Assembly: GCF_000192795.1 (NCBI RefSeq)
Contig: NW_007360610.1
Coordinates: 82,890-146,889 of the forward strand
Reading direction: 5' to 3'
DNA: 64,000 bases
Origin: Vavraia culicis subsp. floridensis
Taxonomy: Eukaryota > Microsporidia > Pleistophoridae
Positions 39,492 through 50,574 of this stretch are shown here, piece by piece (positions within the stretch are counted from its first letter, which is position 1; each line of letters opens with the position of its first letter). The position numbers and the translations under genes are program-made. The notes beneath the pieces were generated by a model. That model was not told the origin of the DNA. It made no database searches and saw only the letters and a list, made by a program, of their open reading frames with translations.

Positions 39492-40733
39492 GTTTGTCAG
39501 TCACGCTGTAAGCGACGTGCATTCATTAAAATATTGTATTTAGTGCTAAGCTCTACGGTGCATGTCTGACATTTACTGCGTTGTTTTTGTAACGGGGATG
39601 TATTTGCCGTACTGGGCTGCAAAACTGCGAATTGCACATTTTCAATGATCGCGTACCGATCAGCACGCTATATTGTAAATTATATCGTAAGATAATTGAT
39701 TAAAAACCGTAATGAACCTGGTAGCAATCATGTGTGCTATTTTAATGGCAAGCAGTTTAATGTTTTACATCTCACCAAGCACAAATGATTCTGCCACATA
39801 AAATAAAAGAGAATGGCGCACCAGAGATCATAAACCCTTTGTTCTCTTTGTTAGCCGGGTTTTAACCGCACAATCCTATGCTACGATTGTTTTAAGAGAA
39901 TTGCTCGGTGAATGTGCGTAGGTATTCGGAGATTCTTCAGCAACATATTACAGAATTATCACAAAATAGTACTGAATTACTTGCTCATTCGTATTTTACT
40001 AAAATGTTCTCCTAATACGATTACATACTAGAACTACGTTCATAAAAACTACTTTTTTACACAGTTTTTGGTACAACTTGGATACAATCTCATATAAAAG
40101 CTCGTATTATCTCAAAGCATATTTGCCATGCTCTTTTCTAGAAGTACAATCCATTCATTATCCACGAATACGTCTTGTACATCAGTGTAAATCATGTCCT
40201 CGTACTCAAGAATCACATTCCTATATTTCAATCGATTTATAGATCACAAATACAAGTATATCTTTTCATTCTTGTTCATCTGCTGCGTTAATTTACATTA
40301 CAGCAGTGAATTATCTTCGTACACTGCAATTGTGTAATCGATATGCGTTCACTCAAGGAATGTGATAAACTGCTCAGCATTATTTCTTTAAATGGTTCAT
40401 AACAGCTTCATGTGACAGATCTGCTGTAAATTAGCTTGTTAAGAACTGATAATGGTTCTGTTATTGATTCGAAGGAACACTGTGCAGTGATTGCTACTCT
40501 TTCCAATTCGTTCGGTGAAACGGGCCAAGTTAAGTGACTGCTAGTGTGAAATGTAAATTAACAAAAGATTGAATTGGACGAGAATTTAAAAACCATTCTG
40601 AGGTATGCGGCAGTATTATGGAATAATGTCCTACAGTGATATTAAACATCAGACTTGGTGAACAAACATTGGAACCAAGCCAAGTAAAATCTGCTTAAGA
40701 TAAAAGAAACATTCGCTAGAACGCGTATTAACT
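39492..40733. other. Intergenic spacer
   Basis: AT-rich, 1.2 kb, with no supportable ORF or repeat. Confidence 0.5.
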
Positions 40734-41192
40734 TTATTGAACGCATGTTTCGTATGCTGGTGGTTTCTCTTCATCACCACTAAATACCGGCAAAGTTATG
40801 TTCTGGCCTGCCATTACTTCAGCGTAAGAAGGTGGCGGATCAGATAATTGTACTGTAAATTGAGGTAAACTATTTCTACTTGCCGGATTAGCTTGATGAC
40901 AGTTAATTATATTCCTAGCTCTACGACGTATTGAAGACACATTCCGTTCACAATATGAATGAATGCCCCTGAATATTCTGTAGATACAGACTATCATCAA
41001 TATAATAAGCAGGAAACCGATAACATTGATAGCTATGGTACCATAAGTGGCTAGAATTTCAGTGCTAGCTAATGGTGTTGTATAATTGAACATGTCTGTG
41101 GAATGATCCATGGTAAAGTTTGAGTCAAAAAAATAACTCACCTCTGTTATTGCTTGGTTTATGCCTAGTGATGAGTTATTATTGCTGTCCAT
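40734..41192 (-). CDS. Single-pass membrane protein with two PPxY motifs
   Basis: The 152-aa protein has an Asn/Ser/Thr-rich N-terminal part with three possible N-glycosylation sites (N6, N25, N36), one membrane helix at about 50-71 (TIAINVIGFLLIILMIVCIY), a basic juxtamembrane stretch (RRRARN) and a tail with PPSY at 120-123 and PPAY at 144-147. The basic flank puts the tail in the cytoplasm. PPxY motifs bind WW domains, classically of Nedd4/Rsp5 ubiquitin ligases. No signal peptide is present, so it would be a signal-anchor protein. No family was recognised. Confidence 0.7.
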   Translation of the reverse strand: MDSNNNSSLGINQAITEVSYFFDSNFTMDHSTDMFNYTTPLASTEILATYGTIAINVIGFLLIILMIVCIYRIFRGIHSYCERNVSSIRRRARNIINCHQANPASRNSLPQFTVQLSDPPPSYAEVMAGQNITLPVFSGDEEKPPAYETCVQ

Positions 41193-42758
41193 TTTTATAG
41201 TGCTCAGTTCTTTTTCACAGCTTTTTTTTATGCTGAACTAATTAAGCACTTTTGTTCAATATTTTCATTTTTTGTGCGCTATAGATGCAACAAATGAAAT
41301 GAATGGATCGTAATTTGGTGTGAATTTGATTCTGTGCAGAATTCATTTGCAGCGCGATTTGTTGCTCTTAATGATGTTTTTGGTATAATTTAATTAAAGT
41401 CGTAATTGAAGTAGAAGTAATTTCATTTAATTACAAGGGCGTTCTCGTAAAAAATTACCAAATTGTAGAGAATACATCAAATAATTTGTATAGTCAAATA
41501 TTATGCACATCAAGACCACAGATTCAAACATAGGTTTGTACAGAAGAACCGGTAACCTCGTTAAATAATGGTAGATATTTTGAGTGCCTCGTTTTTAAAT
41601 TTACAGCATATAAATTATGCTCTTCACATTTCACCAAAAAGTGAATGAAATGTTACAGGTAAAATAGAAAATACACGAGCAATTAGTCTTTTAATGGCAT
41701 GTAATTATCATAATTATGAGTAAATAAGGAAACATAGAGGCTGATTGCTCAGCTCAAAAAATGATAAAATTTCGTTTCGCATTCGTTACACAGAATAAAA
41801 GGTAAAAAATGAATTAAATCACTGTACCATACCAATACCATTTATAACTGCTGAAAAACAGATTATTAAATAAGGCGGTAAATGATAACAATAAATGTAA
41901 ATAAGAGAAAACTTAAAACTTCTATCAATACACAACTGTACCTCAAAAAACGAAACATACAGGACTATAACAATGGAAATGATGGCCGAATAGGATGGTG
42001 GTATAGTAATACTCAAGGAAAGTATAACAGGTTAAATTCTTGTTTTACGTTTCCTTGGTAGATAGGATCAATGAAAGTAACTAATATCATAGAATTGTGT
42101 AATAGGAGAAACCACAAATTGATCCTTTTTGAACGTGTTCAGCTATCATCCATGATTAACCCTAAAATGACATGATTAAAAATGTAGAACTAACTCTTAG
42201 TTCTACGAAAAATACCAGAAGGATGAAGGTGGGGCAGAATCATAACTTAGAAAAATAAGTTTTTGGAAACACTAGAACTTTTGATCCGTTATAATGAGAG
42301 CTGTTACAGCTAGTATTCTAAGAATTACTTCTTTTTTGAGGTAAAAATGAAATAGTCTAAAATAAAAGCAATAATCAAATTAGCACAACATTGATTATTA
42401 AAGACGGCATATTAGTTTAACATATTGAGCAACATCATTAATTAATGATGTATACCAATGAGAAACACAAAAATATATCCATGCCATCCTAAAAATTTAT
42501 CTGCTCATACACGTTTTCCTATTCAGTTAACAAACCATACCAGGATTAGTTCTATTCGATTCCGGTGATATTTCGAATGATTATTTGCGTTTTACTGTGT
42601 GTCTCATTATTTCCCTACTTATCCATTCACACTATGTCATTACCATTTACCCGATTTGTACGTGTTTTAATAAATAAAATATGCATAAATGGTTAATTTT
42701 AATATATCTAATGCAATGATATAGAAAGTATAAATAATTTCGATTCATACAACATAGC
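41193..42758. other. Intergenic spacer, very AT-rich
   Basis: About 1.6 kb. A 65-codon minus-strand hydrophobic frame (41819-42016) was judged weak. No start motif is seen before the next LRR gene. Confidence 0.45.
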
Positions 42759-45677
42759 ATGCAATTTGATATATGTGATTATATTCGGGTGGCAACAAAG
42801 TATTTGCTGCTTTTTAAATCAATGTCGGATACAGCAGAAACTGATTACCTTGTGTATAACAGCTTAAAAGAAACCGAATTAGAGAATTTTCTGATAGGAT
42901 GCGAATCGAGCACCGTTGTCTCTGCGCCTATGCACGAATCATCAGGAGTTCACAGCAGAAACACATGCACTAAGGTCTTTGGTTCCGATGAATACACCGA
43001 TAATAAGCGTAGTGTCAGCTATACGAACGAGATACTAGGTCTGGGAAGAAGGAAATACATAAAATACGTTGATTTTGTGAATGCTAACATCGAAGACATG
43101 TCATTTGTGATTATTAAGGTGCCGCTTACCATGTCGCTTTTTCGAAAGCTTGTTAAACTATCGATGTACAATATCTGCGAATTCACATCAAATGAAATGC
43201 ACGAAATTTTCGCGCATCTCTATCCTTTCCAGGATAAGCAAGGATTGTTAGCATATGTTACATGTTTGCACCTTCAGGAAAATGCTAGTTTGGTTAGGAA
43301 GCTCAAGAAGTGCCACAAAACAGGGGACAAAAGTAATTTCAATGAACAAACACGATTCCTATCAAAATGCATTTTTGACATAATTGATGATTCAGTGTCT
43401 TTTGTCGAAATGGTGAATCAAAATATCGAATTTAGGTTCAGGGGAGAAGGATGTTTTTATGGACAGTTTAATAGGAAAATACACTCTGAAAAAATTATAC
43501 ACCATGAGCTAGAACTGTCGAGTTTGGTGATTGGTTTTCTATTCAATTATCTAGATTTACATTATAACTACTTAGAAGATAACATACACACTTTGGTCAA
43601 TAAGTTTAATGGTAGAGGGACACAATCCCCTTTGGTTCTACGAATAACTTATATCAGCGATAAAATTAATGATGATTGTGAAATAGAGAATACAGACATG
43701 CTTTCTGCAACTGATGTATTGCTAAGAAAGATTAATACAATATCCAATTTTGTTTATCAGATAGAACACAATATTAAGGATGTTATTTTGGAATTTTCTG
43801 AGGTTAACGCATCTGTTGATTCATCCTGGATTCACTTTATCCCAGCTCTAAGGACAATTCAGTGTGATCGTTGTTCCGTAGATTTTATAAGTTCGATACC
43901 GAAGGATATGTTAACAGTAGAAGTCGATTTTTACAATACATCTGATAATGAGATCACAAATGTTTCCCAAGACATTGCGGTAGCACGATATTATGATGGT
44001 ATATTCTACGGCAATTTGGTGTTTGATGGTGCTCAAAGACAGATTGTAATTATTGGAGAGAAAATTCAAGGGTCGTTAACTTTTGCATACAACGAAAAGT
44101 ACGAAGAGATCAAAATATCAAATATAAGTGGAAATGTTTGTTTATCAAACATAGCAGGGATCAACAGAATAGCTTGGAATATGCATGAATACTGTAATGA
44201 ATTGTCGTATGAGAAAAAAGACAATGGAAAAAGTTCGCTCAAGCTTGTAAATGCTCAAATTTGTGATTCGGTTATTCTTGATACGAATATTGGCGTCCTG
44301 TCCTTTAGAAATGTTTATTTTGGCACAAATCAGAAATTCATATTTGTGGATACCAATACATTCATACATATATCAGAATCATACGGTTTGTACGATCTTA
44401 CGCCGTTTTTTGGAATAGAACTGGACATTCAGCAAAGTATGGAATTGATAATCTCACCAATTCAAGACGATGAGATGAAGTTATCCCGGCTCGAATTATC
44501 GGGCGCCAGGCTTCATAGCACTGTAAAGCTGTCGGATATCTTTAAGTATGTTAAATTGAGCAACATTTTCGTTGTGGATGATTCATCATTCATCCTAAAT
44601 GCGCAGTGCAAAGAACTCGTTCTCAATGAGTGTGCCGGTACCATCGATTTTACAGGCATAAAGCAACTCGACATGGTAGAAATTATGTTTTCTCAAGCAG
44701 AATCCATCTATGCCACATTCGCAAATCCGGTCAGTGTTCGTGATTTACGCCTTCATTGTATCAACCAAACCCCAGAAACATTACAGAACTTATTATTCAA
44801 TTTTAAAGACATCGAACGTTTGCAAATAGTGAACAATAGCAGCTCTGCATTCTATACGAGTTGCTTACCTTACAAACAGGATATTGCACAATTCTTCGAA
44901 TATGAGCGTCCTATGAATGCGACTATGCCGTTGTCGATGAATTTACTAGCAGAACACAGCGATTATCCGCACTTAAAAGGTCATGTCATATCAAGCCTGG
45001 TCGTAAATTCTGTTTTGACTTCGTCCATAAGCGAATGCACAGCAAGTACAATCCGCGAGCTTGATCTCACCAACACTATAATTATGAAGGACAACTGGAT
45101 ATCGTTGAGCAAATTGACCAATTTGAAAATACTCAAGTTATGTGTGGATAATCTCACCGATGCGTTCTTCAAGAACCTTCCACCGAGCATCAGGCTATTA
45201 AAATTATCAAGCATGACCACACGTGACGTGGAATGGAACGTTGAAGATAAGTTTGGCTGTTCCAATCCTTTGGTCGCACTCCCAAACTTGCGAATTTTAT
45301 TGGTTGATGCAAATTTCATACCCATTCTATCTCATTCTGATCCAATACCTCGGTCACTCGAGGCCATTCAAGTACGTTTGACAGAGAGATTTGCGAAAGC
45401 CCCATCAATGGCGAGATCGAAATTCAAAATAAGTGAGTTATACATCAGTGATGAAGACGACATTGTCGGTGACTGCAACAAGAGTGTTGGTCGAAAAGTT
45501 AAAGCCCTGCTTATGTTTTTATCAAACTACGTTGATTTTACTGTTCTTGATCATCTCATGCTTGTCTCTTCTTCTGGTTTGATCATAATTGATCCGCTAA
45601 CATACGAAATTTTGAACAAAGATGAAATGTGTGTTCCCATAGGGTTTGGAGAGGATAGAAATTTGATGTGGAGGTGA
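42759..45677 (+). CDS. Large LRR protein of the same family (LRR-B)
   Basis: The 972-aa protein is a paralogue of the 934-aa gene at 8792-11596: matching N-terminal KYLLLFK, the FVIIKVPLTM block, the CLHL and FLSKCIF helix segments, GCFYG, and the C-terminal YVDFTVL. LRR-like units fill the middle and end (LTNLKILKLC, PNLRILLVDANF). No signal peptide is evident, so the protein may act inside the cell or use a non-classical route. Codons are AT-rich. It lies in the accessory island between the PPxY protein and a third LRR gene. Its function is unknown. Confidence 0.85.
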   Translation: MQFDICDYIRVATKYLLLFKSMSDTAETDYLVYNSLKETELENFLIGCESSTVVSAPMHESSGVHSRNTCTKVFGSDEYTDNKRSVSYTNEILGLGRRKYIKYVDFVNANIEDMSFVIIKVPLTMSLFRKLVKLSMYNICEFTSNEMHEIFAHLYPFQDKQGLLAYVTCLHLQENASLVRKLKKCHKTGDKSNFNEQTRFLSKCIFDIIDDSVSFVEMVNQNIEFRFRGEGCFYGQFNRKIHSEKIIHHELELSSLVIGFLFNYLDLHYNYLEDNIHTLVNKFNGRGTQSPLVLRITYISDKINDDCEIENTDMLSATDVLLRKINTISNFVYQIEHNIKDVILEFSEVNASVDSSWIHFIPALRTIQCDRCSVDFISSIPKDMLTVEVDFYNTSDNEITNVSQDIAVARYYDGIFYGNLVFDGAQRQIVIIGEKIQGSLTFAYNEKYEEIKISNISGNVCLSNIAGINRIAWNMHEYCNELSYEKKDNGKSSLKLVNAQICDSVILDTNIGVLSFRNVYFGTNQKFIFVDTNTFIHISESYGLYDLTPFFGIELDIQQSMELIISPIQDDEMKLSRLELSGARLHSTVKLSDIFKYVKLSNIFVVDDSSFILNAQCKELVLNECAGTIDFTGIKQLDMVEIMFSQAESIYATFANPVSVRDLRLHCINQTPETLQNLLFNFKDIERLQIVNNSSSAFYTSCLPYKQDIAQFFEYERPMNATMPLSMNLLAEHSDYPHLKGHVISSLVVNSVLTSSISECTASTIRELDLTNTIIMKDNWISLSKLTNLKILKLCVDNLTDAFFKNLPPSIRLLKLSSMTTRDVEWNVEDKFGCSNPLVALPNLRILLVDANFIPILSHSDPIPRSLEAIQVRLTERFAKAPSMARSKFKISELYISDEDDIVGDCNKSVGRKVKALLMFLSNYVDFTVLDHLMLVSSSGLIIIDPLTYEILNKDEMCVPIGFGEDRNLMWR

Positions 45678-47324
45678 TATCAATAAAAAGGATGTTTGAT
45701 AGTTAAATTTTTGAACTTTCACTTGTCGCATCTGACAAAGAAATAGCTTTCAGGTGTTTCTGGTTCGATCATACGGTGTCCTGAGGTATATATCCCTTAA
45801 TTGGACAATTTATTGCGATACAAGTTATTTTGATCGATTTTCCTGGCTAAAGATAGTTTATTTAACATGGTTTTTGCAACTTAAGCTGTACTAATGTTTT
45901 AACAGGCTACTCTTTCTATTGTGATAGGATGCGAGCGAATATTTTACGCAAGATGACGCACAAATGTTCCCTATGAACTAAATTCTAGCAGCTATGACCG
46001 GGTCCAGCGGACTACAAAAGTGTGAAGATAAATAAACGAGTTTTAGTGGAATAATGAGCTACTATCACTTGTGTTGTTTCCTTGCACCAGCACTGCCATA
46101 ATTGTCCATAGACTTAGGATGTTGCTTTGCATTGTATCGTTTTCTTAGCTTTGTTTAGCTTCAACACCATCTCTCAATATATTGGTACATCTCTTTCTTC
46201 TTTTGCTGATATCATATCAATTTGAGAGAAAGCAGCAGTGCTGTAAAATTGCTACAAAATCACATAAATATTTGCATAATAAATGCCAATAAAATTGATC
46301 ACACTATAATACCTCATTTAATATTTTAATGCTGCTGTCATTTTCAATTTTTTGATTGCCTGTCAAAAAGATGCAATATGGTCATCAAGACCACAGTGAT
46401 TAGTGCTCATTACCAGTCAACCACCATATGTCAATGTGTTTTTATGACAGAATATTTTTAATTAAATACCAGTTTAGTAACAGTTGTGTTATGGCTCTAC
46501 AACACGTGATATCGATTGTGAAATGGCAACAAAATATCATGTCATGATTATCTTGAGAATATTAGCACATTTTTGTAGCTATAATATTGTGCAAAAAGAG
46601 CATAAAGAAGACGAGTACTGATTATTACAACCGGTTTGTTCAGCAACTAGTAAAAAATACTTTCAAACAGTGCTTTAAATAGTTACAATGTTCGAAAAAC
46701 TAATGCAGGTGACATTTTATGCTAACAATAGTTGATCAACATTGATGACATTTATGTTCAATATTTGTTCGAATTGATTTGATGATAAGAAATTCATTTG
46801 GAGTAGAAACGATGACAGGAAAAGAAATGCAGTGATACTAGCATACACAATATAACTGGTGTACATGCATTGTAATAAACATAACTATGATAATGCATTG
46901 ATAATTGCATATTGTATGTAGCTTTCAGCTTTTCGTGAGGTAGATCAACACAATTACAATATGAGCTTTCTGATCAAAAGCAAAACATGTGTTTAACAGC
47001 AATGTATTCATCACTCAACAATACTTTTATTCTTCATCATCATACTCATGCATCTTACTGAAGTGCGTACAATTAGTAACAGTGTGTTAACCAGGAATAC
47101 TTCGTTCACACAAACAACTAGTTTATAATTTTATGTAATAGATTGTTAAGAAAAACAGGCCTATTTTGGTGATCGATGCCATAAACAAGAAAAGAACACA
47201 CTAAACTTGTAAAAATGTGTGCAGCAGTATTGTCAGTGTCAAAAAATTCGCAATTTAATACTAGCATTTTCCTCTAATCACATGACCAACAACCATATGA
47301 GATGAACAAAAAGCACGTGCCGAT
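45678..47324. other. Intergenic spacer between LRR genes
   Basis: AT-rich, 1.6 kb, with no supportable ORF. A short word, CATCAAGACCACAG, near 46385 also occurs near 41511; no longer repeat was found. Confidence 0.45.
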
Positions 47325-49511
47325 ATGAATGAATTTCCTTATCATTTTTGCAAATTTAAAACTATAAAAGGAAAGAATTCTGTGGATCCCATGATTTTTT
47401 TCAGTAACTTGTTGTTCATTCATCAATTGTTATGTACCAATACAGATGATGGAGAGGGTGATGATGGCTCAGAATATGTGTACACAGAGAAAGAACTTAG
47501 GGATGATCTTAAGCACTTACTGGATGAACCTGAAGAACATTTGGATCTCAGGTATGCTCACATTGTGGAATGTCTTCTCTTGTCAGATTGTAAGACACTT
47601 TTGAAGAGGGCAACAATGAAAAAGTACAAGAACTTGCAAACCTTTTATCACGAGCTTCCAAAAGCAATACAATTTGTCTACGAGGCAGAGAAGTTCAGCT
47701 TATACTTTTCTGCTCAACAGACAGATAATGCAGAGCCAATGGGAGGATTGAAGCTTTATATTGACAAGAAGAAGATTGAGATGATGAAAGGTATTTTTAA
47801 AAAACTCGACCGTGTGCATTTGACAATTGTTGTTCGTAAATGGTCAAGAAATTTATCTGATGTGGATCTTAGTGATATAATACAACAATTTTGTTTCATT
47901 ACCGATTTATATATTCTAGACTTGACGCATGAATATACAATTTGGATCGGTGAATCTTGTAAAACAGTGCAAGATTTCATTGATCTTGAAAAATTTTCAA
48001 AATTACGTATACTTAAGGTGAAGTATATGTTTGTAACAGATGAATTCTTAGAGAAAGTGAGTAACATGAAACTGGAAAGTCTGATGTTTATTGGATGTAC
48101 TTTTCTCACTTCCAAGGATACTGTGCAAACTGTGCAACAATGTAAACAAATTGAGGTAGCTTTTGGAGAATCATATGAGACTATCTGCTTCAGTAAGTGC
48201 AAGATGTACGGAATACATCAGTTATGGTTCGCTCTAGGTCTGACATACAGTATAAAGATCATAATCAATCTAAATAACTGCGTAAAACTACGCAATCTGA
48301 CGGTAAACATGGGTGAATATGCGAGTGTTATACTCAGTAAACAAATAGTAAGTGGTCTACGGTATTTATCATTAGGTAAGAATCGTTTTGAACCGCCGCT
48401 TTCGTCTTCTAAGTGTCAGGGTGCTCGACTAGAATTTTTAACAATTGACACAAGAGATCTAGAGCTGGCTGTTAATGTTCTAAAGGAAATTAACCGAAAC
48501 AAACTCAAGAATTTAGTATTGATTTGTCATGTTTGTGATGTTTCCGATTTATTTAACTTAGAATTTGCCGCTCTTGAAATTCTAGAAATTGATGTTAGCA
48601 ATAATAATTTGGAGTTGAAGGATAAAAGCACAATTGAAGTAAAAATGAAAAAGTTAGAAGCACTGAGAATAAATTGCAAGTATGTAAATGAAGCACTCGT
48701 GCAAATGATAACTGAGTTGGAAATGTTGAAACATCTAGAAATTTTTGTAAAAAAATGGAACTATAATTATGAACTTTTATGTAGACAACTAAGCAGTTTA
48801 AAGGGACCAATAGAAAAACTCTTGGTTAGTTCTGAGATGACCATTGGTGGATTGGTAAGGTCGATAGAACCTTTGAACAAGCTGAAAGAATTTTACATAG
48901 ATGGTAGATCCATTCGGTCAACATTTAATAGCCTCGCCAATAGAAATTATGGCAGATTTAAATCCGTGAAAATCCGTTTAAACAGGCTGAAAGAATTATT
49001 CATGAACAGTAGATTCATTCGGCCATTATTTTATAGCCTTGCCAGTCGAAATTATGAAAGACTTCAACCTGCAAAAGCTGACGCAAACGAACAGAATGTG
49101 GTGCATCTTAAACTCCACACTCTTCATATTGGCATGGGTTCAACTTATGAAGAACTAATCGAACTTATGTTATGTCAATATTTTGAAGCTTTCGCAGGTA
49201 TTAAGAAACTGGTGATTGACGTAGTACCAAAATGTCCAGGAGTAATTCAAAAATTGTTTGGAAGTATGCAAGAGGAAGGTATGCAAGAGGAAGGTATGCA
49301 AGAGCAGTTCAATAACTTGATCGAAAGTGTTTTTGAGACTTTCAACCAGCTTGATGTACTTGTGTTCTGTTATAAGAGTTCTCACATATCTAGAGAAGAA
49401 GCGCATATTCTTCGTAAGCTTTTTTCTGAGAAGTGTAAATTGGTCAAGGAGAGATGCGAGTGGTCAGATAATTGCAATGAGGAACGAACAATCTTCGAGC
49501 TTTATAAGTAA
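47325..49511 (+). CDS. Third LRR protein (LRR-C), with internal duplications
   Basis: The 728-aa protein has an N-terminal part with an acidic stretch (DDGEGDDGSE) and a helix-rich region, followed by irregular LRR units (FSKLRILKVKYM, LRYLSLGKNRF, MKKLEALRINC). It is more distant from LRR-A and LRR-B; a possible match is the HIVECLLL helix. A 35-residue duplication occurs: LNKLKEFYIDGRSIR starts at residue 517 and LNRLKELFMNSRFIR at 552. Near the end GMQEE is repeated (49265-49306). There is no signal peptide and no CCC motif. The recent changes point to ongoing diversification. Confidence 0.8.
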   Translation: MNEFPYHFCKFKTIKGKNSVDPMIFFSNLLFIHQLLCTNTDDGEGDDGSEYVYTEKELRDDLKHLLDEPEEHLDLRYAHIVECLLLSDCKTLLKRATMKKYKNLQTFYHELPKAIQFVYEAEKFSLYFSAQQTDNAEPMGGLKLYIDKKKIEMMKGIFKKLDRVHLTIVVRKWSRNLSDVDLSDIIQQFCFITDLYILDLTHEYTIWIGESCKTVQDFIDLEKFSKLRILKVKYMFVTDEFLEKVSNMKLESLMFIGCTFLTSKDTVQTVQQCKQIEVAFGESYETICFSKCKMYGIHQLWFALGLTYSIKIIINLNNCVKLRNLTVNMGEYASVILSKQIVSGLRYLSLGKNRFEPPLSSSKCQGARLEFLTIDTRDLELAVNVLKEINRNKLKNLVLICHVCDVSDLFNLEFAALEILEIDVSNNNLELKDKSTIEVKMKKLEALRINCKYVNEALVQMITELEMLKHLEIFVKKWNYNYELLCRQLSSLKGPIEKLLVSSEMTIGGLVRSIEPLNKLKEFYIDGRSIRSTFNSLANRNYGRFKSVKIRLNRLKELFMNSRFIRPLFYSLASRNYERLQPAKADANEQNVVHLKLHTLHIGMGSTYEELIELMLCQYFEAFAGIKKLVIDVVPKCPGVIQKLFGSMQEEGMQEEGMQEQFNNLIESVFETFNQLDVLVFCYKSSHISREEAHILRKLFSEKCKLVKERCEWSDNCNEERTIFELYK
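48873..49082 (+). repeat. 105-bp diverged tandem duplication within LRR-C
   Basis: The copies 48873-48977 and 48978-49082 encode 35 residues each, with the same order of landmarks (LxxLKE, FIRP/SIRS, SLA.RNY). They keep the reading frame and add one repeat unit. Confidence 0.85.
49265..49306 (+). repeat. 15-bp tandem repeat in LRR-C (about 2.8 copies)
   Basis: ATGCAAGAGGAAGGT is repeated at 49265 and 49280, with a partial third copy at 49295. It encodes MQEEG units and keeps the frame, so length variants are expected. Confidence 0.95.
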
Positions 49512-50574
49512 AAGTTAAGTTATTTTTCGATCTTCTGGTGCTGATCATTTCTTTTTTATGATTGTAATGATCTCAGGTCTCATTGTTCATGGTATTCAAG
49601 CAATCTATAACATATTAATGACATGTAACAGCCGAATGAATGATGCTATCAATCTAAACACAATGGATTGTGTCTCTTGCACATGATCAACGCCATTGCT
49701 GCAGAAAATTTGTTGATATGAACAATTAAGATCTTTGTTGATTAGTAAAACGATTTAAAACCGCTTGTGTTGAGATCACTGCTCTGTCATGTTAACAGTA
49801 ATGAAGTATTTACCAAAAGTAAGAGCTGGTATGATGTTGTGATCTATTCGAACATACTACGGATGACATGTCTTGCAAGAAAGCAATTCTTGCTATGTGT
49901 TGTGAGATAGTCTAGCTATCATACATCGGTAGAAGCGTGACAAGCAGTTTTAGATTTGCTAATTTCATTAATTCACCTCCATTGTTTTAGAAAATTGTTG
50001 CTATTAATCGGGCAACTGATGAGCTGCATTAATAAATGCATGTGGCACATTCATGTTTGTCCATTGCCTGATAGATATTGACAGGAGGAAATGGTCATTC
50101 TGTGAAAAGTATGAGAGAGGAACAATATAGCATCTCTTCTGAGAATAATAATAATAGGTTGAGTATTGAGCACGCTTCTTTGCTGGATGTTAAATTGCCA
50201 CGGATCACATTTATCTGCAGATCTGAGAAGAAAGTCTTTCGATGAGTCGTGCAAACTATGGCTTACATTAGGATCATCATTACGATTGCAGCATATCTTT
50301 ATGTTATAATGAAGGCTTTGTGCGAGATAAAACACTATTTCCTTCATGAACTAAGGGCTACTGACCACGATTGTCTCAGCAAACCAGAAAAGAGTGTTAG
50401 TTATATGAACAGGTAAATAAACGCATTTTTCGTAGAAAACATTTACTAAGGCTGTCCTGAACCAAGAGATCGATCTAAACGTTTTATCGTTCAATTTTTT
50501 CGATTGTTCCTTAATACGAGCTACTACCTGTTACGGAAGTAATACCAAGCACAGAAAAGTAGGACCCGTTTTAG
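49512..50574. other. Intergenic spacer
   Basis: AT-rich, about 1.1 kb. A 98-codon minus frame at 50051-50347 lacks features. GGACCCGTTTTAG leads into the next gene. Confidence 0.5.

Noticed and set aside
41819..42016. 65-codon hydrophobic minus-strand ORF with IPPSY near its start
   Set aside because: T-rich DNA gives hydrophobic frames easily; the PPxY-like word lies at the N-terminus next to the helix and is likely chance.
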